A DNA stretch of 33,017 bases, taken from Clostridiaceae bacterium. Its GTDB lineage: Bacteria; Bacillota; Clostridia; Oscillospirales; Acutalibacteraceae. The notes under the pieces were generated by a model. The model was given only the letters and a program-made list of their open reading frames with translations, did not search any database and was not told where the DNA came from. The translations under genes and the position numbers were made by a program. The DNA is taken from the NCBI GenBank assembly GCA_904501705.1, contig CAJGCA010000014.1, forward strand, positions 1-33,017, read 5' to 3'. Shown here piece by piece: positions 8,534-15,149 of the stretch (positions are counted from its first letter, which is position 1; each line of letters begins with the position of its first letter).

Positions 8534-8720
8534 CAGCTTCCTCGCCCTGAGCGTCAACGGGGGCGACCGAATCAGCTACACCTACGACACCATCGACCCG
8601 GCCACGGGCGACGTCATCGACTCCAACACCAAGGAGTCCTTCTTCGTGGTGGACGAGGGTTTGCGCGCCCACGTCGAGGCCGTCCGCGACTACATCCGCG
8701 AGAACAAGCTCGCGGACTAG
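8520..8720 (+). CDS. Conserved small phage protein after the baseplate gene
   Basis: A 66-residue protein with a strong AAGGAGGAAAGCA leader; its start lies inside the end of the baseplate gene. The sequence MKQLSSFLALSVNGGDRISYTYD... and the ending HVEAVRDYIRENKLAD belong to a short protein that I recognise as often found just after tail-tip genes in Gram-positive phages. No function is known to me. It has no membrane segment, so it is probably a structural or assembly accessory and not part of lysis. Confidence 0.7.
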   Translation: MKQLSSFLALSVNGGDRISYTYDTIDPATGDVIDSNTKESFFVVDEGLRAHVEAVRDYIRENKLAD

Positions 8721-8729
8721 GGGCGCCCG

Positions 8730-9167
8730 ATGGACCCGCAACCCCTCGTGGCATGGGCGGCGCCCATCGCCTCGACCATCATCGTCACCGCGGCGACGGC
8801 CAGCATCAACGCGAAGATAGCGTCCGGCGAGCGCAAGCGCGACGCCGCGCGCGCCGAGACGGACGCCAAGCGCGCCAGGGAGGCCGTGTGGCGCGACGAC
8901 GTGGAGCGCAGGCTCGACGGGCAGGACGAGAAGATCAACGCCATCCTCAAGGGACAAACGACCCAGATGCGCAGCGACCTCATCCACCGCGCGCACCGCT
9001 ACGTCGACGACCTCGGGTGCGCGTCCCTCGAGGAGAAGGACGCGTTCAACGACGAATACAAGGACTACTGCGAGATCTGCAGGGCGCACGGCATCCAGAA
9101 CAGCTTCGTGGACCGGCTCGCCCAGCAGGTCATGGCGCTGCCGAACCGGCAGAGCAAGGAGGACTAG
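8730..9167 (+). CDS. Membrane-anchored coiled-coil protein of the lysis block
   Basis: A 145-residue protein. Residues about 5-27 form a small, Ala/Thr-rich hydrophobic segment; residues 30-75 are highly charged and likely coiled coil; the C-terminal part (DEYKDYCEICRAHGIQNSFVDRLAQQVMALP) is a conserved-looking helical domain seen in other Gram-positive phages next to holin genes. It ends directly before the holin start. It may help time or localise lysis, or be a second holin-like protein. A tail role cannot be excluded. Confidence 0.55.
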   Translation: MDPQPLVAWAAPIASTIIVTAATASINAKIASGERKRDAARAETDAKRAREAVWRDDVERRLDGQDEKINAILKGQTTQMRSDLIHRAHRYVDDLGCASLEEKDAFNDEYKDYCEICRAHGIQNSFVDRLAQQVMALPNRQSKED

Positions 9168-9416
9168 ATGGGTTACCTAATGCCAGATCGCGCGTACGAC
9201 GTCCTCAAGTGGTTGGGGCTGGTGCTCTTCCCGGCGCTGGCCACCCTGGTCGGCGCCATCGGCCCCGCGTGGGGGCTTCCGCACGTGGACGCCATCGTGC
9301 TCACCATCAACGCGCTTGGGACGTTCATCGGCACCTGCATCGGCGTGAGCCAGATCGCGGCGATGGGCCAGCCCGACCCTGACAGCAACGCCGCGCACCT
9401 CGCCAGGGGCGAGTGA
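9168..9416 (+). CDS. Phage holin, Dp-1 type
   Basis: An 82-residue membrane protein starting immediately after the previous stop. Two hydrophobic segments at about residues 13-33 and 41-64 flank a short turn containing GPAWGLPHVDAIV. The opening MPDRAYDVLKWLGLVLFPALATL is characteristic of the Dp-1-type holin family. It would form membrane lesions that release the endolysin encoded immediately downstream. The C-terminus is short and polar. Confidence 0.88.
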   Translation: MGYLMPDRAYDVLKWLGLVLFPALATLVGAIGPAWGLPHVDAIVLTINALGTFIGTCIGVSQIAAMGQPDPDSNAAHLARGE

Positions 9417-9417
9417 G

Positions 9418-10254
9418 ATGGCGGGCAGCGTCAAGGCGTTCTGCGAATGGATGCGCGTGGCGTGCGAGGACTGGTCGCTCGGCTACGACCAGGGCAATCG
9501 TTGGGACATACGCGACGGCGGGGAGTGCGACTGCTCGTCGCTCGTGATATGGGCGTTGCGAAAGGCAGGCTTCGACACCGGCGAAGCTACGTATACAGGG
9601 AACGTGTTAAGCGAGCTGCTGCCACGCGGGTGGAGGAGCCTGCCCTTCGCGATCGACTCGGTCAAGGCCGGGGACATACTGCTCAACGAGGCGTGCCACG
9701 TCTGCGCCGTCATAGCGGGAAGCGGGCGCACGGCCACCATAGCGCAGGCGTCCATCGACGAGCGCGGCCGCATCAGCGGCGGCGCGGCGGGCGACCAGAC
9801 CGGCGGCGAGACCAACACCAGGCAGGTCTACGTCTACTCGCGCGGGTGGGACTGCATCCTGCGCTACGAGGGCGGCGACAGTGACGCGACAGGCGGCGTC
9901 GCGCTTGACGTGGACGGCACGCTCGGGGCGCTCAGCGTCTCGGAGTGGCAGCGGCAGCTCGGCACGCCCGTCGACGGCTGCGTGAGCGGCCAGCTCAAGG
10001 AGTGCCAGCGGAGCTACCCGGCGCTCGCGGCCGTGACGTTCGAGGGCACGGGCTCGGCGCTCATGCGGCGCGTGCAGGAGCTGGTCGGCGTGCCGAACCC
10101 CACGGGCATCATCGCCGGGGGGACGGTGTGCATGCTGCAGGGGTGGCTCGTGCTCCACGGGCACAGCTGCGCGGAGGACCGCGCGGGCGTGCTCGGCGAG
10201 TGCACGGCCAAGGCGCTGCAGGAGTCGCTCAACGCGGGGGAGTGGTCCGCATGA
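9418..10254 (+). CDS. Endolysin: amidase-5/NlpC-P60-like with C-terminal binding region
   Basis: A 278-residue peptidoglycan hydrolase without a signal peptide, so it depends on the holin. Residues 1 to about 150 match the phage amidase-5 peptidase family: GYDQGNRWD, then the active-site block ECDCSSLVIWALR with probable nucleophile Cys39, and probable His94 in the ACH segment. Residues about 160-278 form a second domain with two similar halves (SVSEWQRQLGTPVDGCVSG and LMRRVQELVGVPNPTGIIAG), like peptidoglycan-binding repeats of lysins. Whether it cuts an amide or a peptide bond cannot be decided from sequence. Confidence 0.88.
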   Translation: MAGSVKAFCEWMRVACEDWSLGYDQGNRWDIRDGGECDCSSLVIWALRKAGFDTGEATYTGNVLSELLPRGWRSLPFAIDSVKAGDILLNEACHVCAVIAGSGRTATIAQASIDERGRISGGAAGDQTGGETNTRQVYVYSRGWDCILRYEGGDSDATGGVALDVDGTLGALSVSEWQRQLGTPVDGCVSGQLKECQRSYPALAAVTFEGTGSALMRRVQELVGVPNPTGIIAGGTVCMLQGWLVLHGHSCAEDRAGVLGECTAKALQESLNAGEWSA

Positions 10255-10568
10255 CGAAGTACTACGACCGCTACGGCAAGCGCGTCCCGTCGCCGAGGCA
10301 CGACAGCGTGCCGTCCAACGGCGCGACGGCGGGGCTGTTCCTGGTCTCGGTGCTCGTGATCGGCGCGCTGGCCGCGTGGGTCTACGCCGAGCGCACGGCG
10401 CAGGCCGCGCCCGAGGAGCCGCCCACGCCCACGCACGACTCGCTGACCGTGAACTACACCTACGACGGCGACGCCATCCGCTGGTACGTCATGACCGACC
10501 CGGACACGGGCGTCCAGTACCTGGTCAACGACCGCGGCGGCTGCTGCAGGAGGGAGGACCGCGAGTGA
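10251..10568 (+). CDS. Single-span membrane protein with DUF6440-like end
   Basis: A 105-residue protein whose ATG overlaps the endolysin stop (ATGA). It has a basic N-terminus, one membrane helix at about residues 29-47 (LFLVSVLVIGALAAWVYA), a Pro-rich linker, and a C-terminal module with the pattern WYVMTDPDTGVQYLVNDRGGCC. The last part resembles the DUF6440 group (TD..TGVQYLV..GG). The position after the endolysin suggests a lysis accessory or a prophage-expressed surface protein. The function is unknown. Confidence 0.6.
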   Translation: MTKYYDRYGKRVPSPRHDSVPSNGATAGLFLVSVLVIGALAAWVYAERTAQAAPEEPPTPTHDSLTVNYTYDGDAIRWYVMTDPDTGVQYLVNDRGGCCRREDRE

Positions 10569-10678
10569 GGGGCATGATGGCCGCTGCGGCGGCGCTCTCG
10601 GTGGCTATGCTCGCCTTCGCCGTCGCCGTCGGCATGCTCGTGAGGGTCGCCGCTTTCGTGCTGGTGGCCGTCCAGTGA
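10565..10678 (+). CDS. Very small membrane protein
   Basis: A 37-residue frame from GTG 10565 (ATG 10574 gives 34 residues), overlapping the previous gene by four bases. Nearly the whole product is hydrophobic, rich in Ala, Val and Met, with two Arg near the ends, so it would span the membrane once. The tight GTGA couplings on both sides support real translation. It could be a pinholin-like or regulatory lysis peptide; that is inference. Confidence 0.45.
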   Translation: MRGMMAAAAALSVAMLAFAVAVGMLVRVAAFVLVAVQ

Positions 10679-10854
10679 GCGCGGAGGTGCGGGAGCGCTG
10701 CCCGAGGTGCCGCGTCAGCATGCGCGTGTTCGACGGGCGGGAGCGCACCGTCTGCTGCGGCGTCTGGTACGAGCTCGTCTGCCCGCGCTGCCACCTGACC
10801 ATGGACGTGTACCGCCCGCGCAAGGGGCGGCGAGAGAGTAAGGAGCAATCTTGA
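10675..10854 (+). CDS. Small zinc-ribbon protein
   Basis: A 59-residue frame from GTG 10675, overlapping the previous stop by four bases and ending just inside the next gene. It has two CxxC pairs, C9-PR-C12 and C36-PR-C39, plus CC at 27-28, which is the layout of a zinc ribbon (compare the Com family of phage translation regulators). The C-terminus is basic (RPRKGRRESK). The junctions on both sides are coupled, which supports it as a gene despite its size. Confidence 0.6.
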   Translation: MSAEVRERCPRCRVSMRVFDGRERTVCCGVWYELVCPRCHLTMDVYRPRKGRRESKEQS

Positions 10855-11165
10855 GACGCTACACCACACCGACCATCGAGGTCACCGTCGAGGGCGTGGA
10901 CCTCACCGGCTGCGAGGTCTACGTCACGCTCTGGCAGCAGGGCACCGAGGTCACCACGCAGCCCGGCGCGAACGACGTGGCCTACGACGGCGCCGACACC
11001 ACCATCACCGTTGCCTACACGCAGGAGCAGACCGCGCGGCTCGTGGAGGGCCACGCCCGCATGCAGGTCAACTGGCTCGACGCCGACGGACGGCGCAACG
11101 CGACCGACTCCGCCGTGGTGCAGGTGACCGGCAACCTGCTGGGGCGGGTGGTCGACCATGCCTAG
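10851..11165 (+). CDS. Tail accessory protein candidate
   Basis: A 104-residue protein from TTG 10851, preceded by TAAGGAGCAATC. The opening RRYTTPTIEVTVEGVDLTGCEVYVTLWQ is predicted all-beta and resembles short phage proteins placed before receptor-binding or fibre genes, including the N-terminal region of BppU-like baseplate proteins. It begins the group of four genes after lysis that lead to the receptor-binding candidate. The role is inferred. Confidence 0.55.
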   Translation: MRRYTTPTIEVTVEGVDLTGCEVYVTLWQQGTEVTTQPGANDVAYDGADTTITVAYTQEQTARLVEGHARMQVNWLDADGRRNATDSAVVQVTGNLLGRVVDHA

Positions 11166-11409
11166 CGCCTGCCGCGTGCGCCTGCGGGTGGACGGGCCGG
11201 ACGAGGTGCGGTTCACCACGTCGGAGTACATCCCCGTGCGCGTGAGCGACGCGCCCGCATACGACGGACCCTACGAGGTCTCGGCGGCGTCGTGGGCGCA
11301 GGTGCTGCCCACCGCGGGGCACGTCATGACCGCCGACCTCACCGTGCGCCCCGTCCCCAGCAACTACGGACTCATCACGTGGGACGGTTCGACCCTCACC
11401 GTTAGCTAA
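11158..11409 (+). CDS. Small beta-rich tail or decoration protein
   Basis: An 83-residue protein overlapping the previous gene by 8 bases. It contains a YDGPYEVSAASWAQVLPT segment and ends VPSNYGLITWDGSTLTVS. I recognise this pattern as recurrent in small proteins encoded beside fibre genes of Gram-positive siphophages. No enzymatic motif is seen. Probably a minor tail-tip or decoration component. Confidence 0.55.
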   Translation: MPSACRVRLRVDGPDEVRFTTSEYIPVRVSDAPAYDGPYEVSAASWAQVLPTAGHVMTADLTVRPVPSNYGLITWDGSTLTVS

Positions 11410-11419
11410 AGGAGAAGCA

Positions 11420-11812
11420 ATGGCACAGAACGTGATCATCAACGGCGTCACCTACCAGCAGGTGCCCGAGGTAACCATCCCCCTCGTGGGCGGCGGCTCG
11501 GCGCGATTCCTCGACACCAGCGACGGCACCGCGCAGGCGGGCGACCTGCTGCAGGGCGAGACCGCCTACGCGGGCGGCGCGCTCGTCACCGGCACCATCC
11601 CGACCAAGGGCGCTGCGACCTACACGCCCGGCACCACACAGCAGGCCATCGCGGCGGGACAGTACCTCGGCGGCGCGCAGACCATCGCCGGGGACACCAA
11701 CCTGCGCGGCGCCAACATCATCAGCGGCGTGTCGATCTTCGGCGTGGCGGGCACGCTCACCGTGCCGACCATCACGCAGGACCAGACGACCAAGGTGCTC
11801 AGCATCAGCTAG
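11420..11812 (+). CDS. Tail fibre-like protein, short paralogue
   Basis: A 130-residue protein with an AAGGAGAAGCA leader. Its first 60 residues align with those of the next gene (MAQ...Y..VP.V..P...G...F.DTSD.TA.A.D..QG....G....GT). The middle carries the GTIPTKGAATYTPGTTQQ and QYLGGAQTIAGD segments found in many phage fibre and decoration proteins. It probably forms a short trimeric spike or an adaptor for the next protein. No low-GC insert is present. Confidence 0.65.
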   Translation: MAQNVIINGVTYQQVPEVTIPLVGGGSARFLDTSDGTAQAGDLLQGETAYAGGALVTGTIPTKGAATYTPGTTQQAIAAGQYLGGAQTIAGDTNLRGANIISGVSIFGVAGTLTVPTITQDQTTKVLSIS

Positions 11813-11822
11813 GGGGCGGCTC

Positions 11823-12791
11823 ATGGCACAGGAAATCATGGTGATGGGCGCAATCTACGAAGGTGTGCCGTCTGTGCGCCTGCCCGACTCTAACGGCGTG
11901 TTCCACCCGTTCACCGACACGTCCGACACCACGGCGGTCGCGGCGGACGTGGCGCAGGGCAAGGTATTCCACCTCGCCGACGGCAGCGCCGCGACGGGGA
12001 CGGCTGCGGGCGCCACGCTCGTCACCAAGTCCATCACGGCCAACGGCACCTACGACGCCAGCGACGATGGCGCGGACGGCTACAGCGAGGTCACCGTCAA
12101 CGTGAGCGGCGGTGGCGGCGCTCCGAAGATGGGCGTACTCCGTCCCGACGCGGAGCTGTGGAAGAGCTGGACGTATGACAAGTGGCTTGTCGCGGACGAG
12201 GGAATTACGATTCCAGCGTACACGACAAGTGTCACGACCCTCAAGGCCAAGAGCACGATTGAGACCGTCGCACTTGACATCGAAAACTACGACTATAGGA
12301 TGATTAGCAGGCTCCTGACGTCTCCTGCGTACAACGACGCGTCTAAGTCGAGCGGCAAGCAGTACTATGCCATCTGCAGCGGCATTAGCGACGTATTCCA
12401 GATTGACAGGAACGTGATTAACGACGGGACGTCGTTTAGTGGCGGAATGTCACCGGATACGTCAAATCGCGGGAATAACATCATCACCTATTGGTACTCG
12501 AATGGTGACCTCCTCTACCTCACGTCGAATTACGGCTTCTACCAACAAATCTCATATCCGCTCATTTCTGGGAGTAACCTCATTGTCAGCTCTCCTGCCT
12601 TCAACGCCCGCGGCAACTCATCCATCCTTAGCTCGGCGTGGTGGAGCCGCATTACGGACGTGAGGTTCCAGTATGTCATAGAGCTGTACCGGGTGCAGAA
12701 GGGCGGGCCGTACTTCGACGGCTTTGACGGTAAGTCGCAGACCATGCGCGCCATCGAGTGCGCCCAAAGCGCAAGCGGAGACCTCACGTAG
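11823..12791 (+). CDS. Receptor-binding/fibre protein, 3' end possibly shifted
   Basis: A 322-residue protein. Residues 1-65 are paralogous to the previous gene; residues 66-97 form a linker domain (ITANGTYDASDDGADGYSEVTVNV) typical of phage fibres; a GGGG hinge follows; residues about 113-293 are encoded by DNA far more AT-rich than the rest and hold the presumed host-recognition domain. The frame stops at TAG 12789. Directly beyond, another frame reads SAANYPSASTYTYVEE and stops at 12840, which looks like the lost natural end. It is the last late gene before a strong terminator. Confidence 0.75.
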   Translation: MAQEIMVMGAIYEGVPSVRLPDSNGVFHPFTDTSDTTAVAADVAQGKVFHLADGSAATGTAAGATLVTKSITANGTYDASDDGADGYSEVTVNVSGGGGAPKMGVLRPDAELWKSWTYDKWLVADEGITIPAYTTSVTTLKAKSTIETVALDIENYDYRMISRLLTSPAYNDASKSSGKQYYAICSGISDVFQIDRNVINDGTSFSGGMSPDTSNRGNNIITYWYSNGDLLYLTSNYGFYQQISYPLISGSNLIVSSPAFNARGNSSILSSAWWSRITDVRFQYVIELYRVQKGGPYFDGFDGKSQTMRAIECAQSASGDLT

Positions 12792-12860
12792 CGCGGCGAA
12801 CTACCCTAGCGCGTCAACGTACACCTACGTGGAGGAGTAGTACCCACACAGCACCGCACG

Positions 12861-12895
12861 AGACCCCTCGCCCACGCCGGGCGGGGGGTCTTTTT
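12861..12895 (+). terminator. Intrinsic terminator of the late operon
   Basis: AGACCCCTCGCCC at 12861-12873 pairs with GGGCGGGGGGTCT at 12879-12891 around a 5-base loop, with one G-T wobble, followed by TTTTT. This is the strongest intrinsic terminator in the window. It ends the rightward late block just before the leftward integrase gene and so separates converging transcription units. Confidence 0.92.
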
Positions 12896-13061
12896 GCGTC
12901 CCAGGCGCGTCCCAACTGGCCGCACGGGGGCGCATCCGGCGCACGCCACGCACGAATATGCGCAGGTAGACGCACCAGAGCACACGTGCGGAACGAGCGT
13001 GACGAAGTGGGCCTGTAAGCCGGACGCCGCTTCTACCTGCGGAAACGCGGAATCTGCGTCC
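12896..13061. other. Candidate attP region next to the integrase gene
   Basis: No gene is seen in these 166 bases between the late terminator and the integrase stop. They hold several candidate protein-binding repeats: GCGTCCCA at 12896-12903 and 12907-12914, a near copy GCGTCCCT at 13056-13063, and CGTCCCA at 13067-13073 inside the integrase end. A perfect 10-base inverted repeat lies at 12961-12970 (CGCAGGTAGA) and 13032-13041. In temperate phages attP usually lies beside int, with arm and core sites of this kind. The crossover core cannot be named without the host sequence. Confidence 0.5.
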
Positions 13062-14234
13062 CTATTCGTCCCAGACAGCCCAGTCCCATGACGCGTCGTA
13101 GGGATGGCGGCGGTACGCGTCGGCCATGACCTCGCAGAAGACGTCGGCCTGCGGGCGGTCGTAGTAGGCGCCCGTCGTGCCCTTCAGGCGGTGCCCCATC
13201 ATCGGCTCGATGAAGTGCGGGGCGACGCGCAGCTCCCAGCGCATCCACGTCTGCCACCCGTTGCGCAGGTTGCGGAACGGGTGCTCCATGCCGAGCCTGC
13301 GCCACCCGTCGCCGAACCGCGACTGGGAGACGATGCCGCCCATGCCGTCGTTCGTGAGCGGCCAGTCGGGCGGCAGGGACGCGGCGATGGCTGCGAGGAC
13401 GAGCGCGGCGCGCCCGGCGACCACGGCCACGCGCGCGGAGTCGGCGGTCTTCATCCGCGTGTCGAGGCGCTTCCCGTGGTGCTCGACCTGCGCCGTGATG
13501 GACACGACCGCGACGGGCACGCCGTCCACCTCGCGCAGCGCCACGTCGCGCGCGCGGGGCGCCATCGCCTCGCCCACGCGGCAGCCGCCGAACGCCGAGA
13601 GGATGAACGCGGGCTCCATCCACGAGCCGCGCACCCTGCGCCAGACGCCGCCCAGCTCCGAGAGCGTCCACACGCCCCTGTCGCGCGCCGAGACCGTCGA
13701 CCGCGCGGGCATGAGGTAGTTCTCGCGCATCGGGTTCGTCGGCGCCCAGCCGAAGCGCACCGCGTAGTCCATGGCCTTCTTCGCCACGAGCATGGCGTTC
13801 GACGCCTGCGAGCGCGTGAGTCCCGAGAGCCACTGCTGCACCTCGAGCGGCCGCACGGAGTCGCAGGCGACGGAACCCCAACGCGGCTCCACGTGCTTGC
13901 CCCACCAGTTGCGATACTGCTGGACGGTGGACGCGGACACGTCCCCGTCGGCGACCCGCTGCTCGAGGTCGGGCAGGACGCGCGTCTCCCACACCTCGCC
14001 CACGGTCGGGCAGGGCGCGTCCTCGGAGTGCGCCAGCATCAGCTCCGCGCGCACGCGCTCGGCGTCGCGGCGGGTCCCGCGCACCGTGCGGGAGCGGCGC
14101 CGGTACCCGTCGGGGCCGGTCGACCAGTAGCGGATGCGGTAGCACTCGCCCGCCCGCACCTCGGTTATGGACGCCCACGCGTCGCGGCGCCTGCGTCTGG
14201 TAGACTTCGCCATGGGGATCGTCCGTCCCTTCAT
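13062..14234 (-). CDS. int: Tyrosine-family integrase
   Basis: A 390-residue site-specific recombinase that would integrate the phage at attB. A basic arm-binding N-terminus (about 1-70, with RRRRR) is followed by a SAM-like core-binding domain (about 75-175: QQYRNWWGKHVEPRWG) and the catalytic domain. The catalytic set is visible: Arg219 in GGCRVGEA, Lys262, His318-x-x-Arg321 in HPFRNLR, His348 in MMGHRLKG, and a nucleophile in GAYYDRP (Tyr357 or Tyr358). ATG codon 8 is an alternative start. The gene faces the late operon, lies behind the repressor on the same strand and ends at the attP candidate. Confidence 0.95.
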   Translation of the reverse strand: MKGRTIPMAKSTRRRRRDAWASITEVRAGECYRIRYWSTGPDGYRRRSRTVRGTRRDAERVRAELMLAHSEDAPCPTVGEVWETRVLPDLEQRVADGDVSASTVQQYRNWWGKHVEPRWGSVACDSVRPLEVQQWLSGLTRSQASNAMLVAKKAMDYAVRFGWAPTNPMRENYLMPARSTVSARDRGVWTLSELGGVWRRVRGSWMEPAFILSAFGGCRVGEAMAPRARDVALREVDGVPVAVVSITAQVEHHGKRLDTRMKTADSARVAVVAGRAALVLAAIAASLPPDWPLTNDGMGGIVSQSRFGDGWRRLGMEHPFRNLRNGWQTWMRWELRVAPHFIEPMMGHRLKGTTGAYYDRPQADVFCEVMADAYRRHPYDASWDWAVWDE

Positions 14235-14238
14235 TCGC

Positions 14239-14270
14239 CGCCCTCGCGCCGCTGCAACGGCGTGGGGGCG
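14239..14270. other. Hairpin between repressor and integrase genes
   Basis: CGCCC-tcg-CGCCG at 14239-14251 pairs with CGGCG-tgg-GGGCG at 14258-14270 around a 6-base loop. In the leftward transcript it ends only four bases from the first integrase ATG and could reduce read-through or hide the ribosome site, limiting integrase made from the repressor transcript. Read rightward it is followed by ATTTTG, a weak terminator against opposing transcription. Confidence 0.45.
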
Positions 14271-14279
14271 ATTTTGCGT

Positions 14280-14651
14280 TCACTCCCTGGGGAACATGCC
14301 CGACGTGGTCTCCGCGAGCTGGATGATGTACTCGCGCCCCGTCTGGTTGCACGCGCGGAACAGGTCGAGGAGGTGCCGCTCGTCTGGCGATATGACGTCT
14401 GACTCGATTTTCTCGTAAAGGGAACCTGACGCTGACATGAGCACATTGTCCATGCCGCCATCCTCTATGATGTTCGCCTTGCGGATGTGGAAATGGTCGG
14501 CTATCGACTGAACGGAACCCATGCGTGGTTCGGAATCGCCTATCTCCCACAGCGACACGGCGCTACGGGAGACGCCAGCTATCCTGCCAAGTTCCTCTTG
14601 GGTTACACCCGTGAGCTTGCGAAGCCTGATTATGTTCTCCCTGACTCCCAT
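14280..14651 (-). CDS. CI-like immunity repressor, HTH-XRE family
   Basis: A 123-residue protein with an N-terminal Cro/CI helix-turn-helix (residues about 4-60: LRKLTGVTQEELGRIAGVSRSAVSLWEIGDSEPR) and a short helical C-terminal part (DERHLLDLFRACNQTGREYIIQLAE) likely for dimerisation. It lacks a LexA-type autocleavage domain, so induction probably relies on another factor such as the antirepressor at 15176. It is divergent from the Cro-like gene, with operator-like sites between. The gene is less G+C-rich than its neighbours, as is common for lysogeny modules. Confidence 0.85.
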   Translation of the reverse strand: MGVRENIIRLRKLTGVTQEELGRIAGVSRSAVSLWEIGDSEPRMGSVQSIADHFHIRKANIIEDGGMDNVLMSASGSLYEKIESDVISPDERHLLDLFRACNQTGREYIIQLAETTSGMFPRE

Positions 14652-14674
14652 TTCCAGCCCCCCATCCGTGTAAC

Positions 14675-14689
14675 GCCAACTTAACTAAC
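14675..14689. promoter_or_regulatory. Weak operator-like site before the repressor gene
   Basis: The right half AACTAAC (14683-14689) differs by one base from the AACTAGC half-site found in the two stronger sites; the left half is poor. It lies 24-38 bases upstream of the repressor start and could mediate autoregulation. The assignment is tentative. Confidence 0.35.
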
Positions 14690-14707
14690 ATTTTCTGCTA
14701 TCTTCGC

Positions 14708-14736
14708 TTGACATGCAACGCAAGTAAAACTAGCAT
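14708..14736 (+). promoter_or_regulatory. Rightward early promoter (PR-like)
   Basis: TTGACA at 14708-14713 is a perfect -35 box; after 17 bases TAGCAT at 14731-14736 matches the -10 consensus at four of six positions. It points at the Cro-like gene. An operator-like site (14720-14734) covers the spacer and -10 box, so a bound repressor would block RNA polymerase. Confidence 0.8.
14720..14734. promoter_or_regulatory. Operator overlapping the early promoter
   Basis: The sequence GCAAGTA-A-AACTAGC matches the perfect palindrome at 14981-14995 (GCTAGTT-A-AACTAGC) at 12 of 14 arm positions with the same centre. It overlaps the -10 box of the early promoter. Likely bound by the CI-like repressor, the Cro-like protein, or both. 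Confidence 0.65.
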
Positions 14737-14785
14737 GGATTATGCCATTAAGGCCGGACACGAAACCACGAGGGGAGGTAGGGGA

Positions 14786-14989
14786 ATGAGTGACAAGACC
14801 ATCCGTCAGGTGCGCGAGGAAGCTGGGCTGACGCAGCAGGATATGGCTGATAAGCTGGGCATTTCCCGTCAGGCATACGCTGCATACGAAAGCCATCCTG
14901 ACCGCGTGACCATCGCTCAGGCACGCCGTATCTGCTCCATCTTGGGGGCTGAATACGAGCGTATTTTCTTCGGGAAGTTTGCTAGTTAA
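14786..14989 (+). CDS. Cro-like HTH regulator
   Basis: A 67-residue protein made almost entirely of an XRE-type helix-turn-helix (IRQVREEAGLTQQDMADKLG, then ISRQAYAAYES). ATG 14786 is chosen because AGGGGAGGTAGGGGA precedes it; an upstream extension would run into the promoter. It is the first rightward gene, divergent from the repressor, as for Cro. The last codons and stop lie within a perfect operator palindrome, so its own product or the repressor may bind at its 3' end. Confidence 0.82.
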   Translation: MSDKTIRQVREEAGLTQQDMADKLGISRQAYAAYESHPDRVTIAQARRICSILGAEYERIFFGKFAS

Positions 14990-14995
14990 ACTAGC
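14981..14995. promoter_or_regulatory. Perfect palindromic operator at the cro 3' end
   Basis: GCTAGTT-A-AACTAGC is a perfect 7-1-7 inverted repeat. It covers the stop codon of the Cro-like gene and is followed by AT, giving the same TAGCAT string as the -10 box of the early promoter. It may act as a second operator for looping or as a roadblock to early transcription. Confidence 0.65.
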
Positions 14996-15083
14996 ATCAC
15001 CCTCTTGACAGACCCCGACAAGGCAAGAAGCAAAGCAACTGTGTGCGGGGCGGCTGAATATCCGCGATGAACGGCGTTATTGA

Positions 15084-15149
15084 CGGTTCTCACGTAGCAA
15101 GAACCGCCAGCAACACAAAAGCGCCCCCGCTGGGACAAACAGCGAGGGC
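15084..15149 (+). other. Two-hairpin leader upstream of the antirepressor
   Basis: CGGTTCT (15084-15090) pairs perfectly with AGAACCG (15100-15106). A second stem pairs GCCCCCGCTG (15123-15132) with CAGCGAGGGC (15140-15149), with one mismatch. Neither is followed by a T-run. The 186-base stretch 14990-15175 has no other gene. The stems lie in the untranslated leader of the antirepressor transcript, where RNA-level control is known in other phages. Confidence 0.45.

Noticed and set aside
13008..13045. tRNA-like string (CCTGTAAGCC) as a tRNA-derived attP core
   Set aside because: The anticodon stem does not pair properly and no T-loop (GGTTCGA) follows.
13104..14402. Long plus-strand frame of 432 codons opposite the integrase and repressor genes
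   Set aside because: It is a mirror of real genes in G+C-rich DNA. The product is low-complexity (Arg/His/Ala/Val-rich) and has no ribosome site, while the minus strand encodes a complete catalytic integrase.
15005..15033. TTGACA box after the Cro-like gene as a second early promoter
   Set aside because: No acceptable -10 box lies 16-18 bases downstream.
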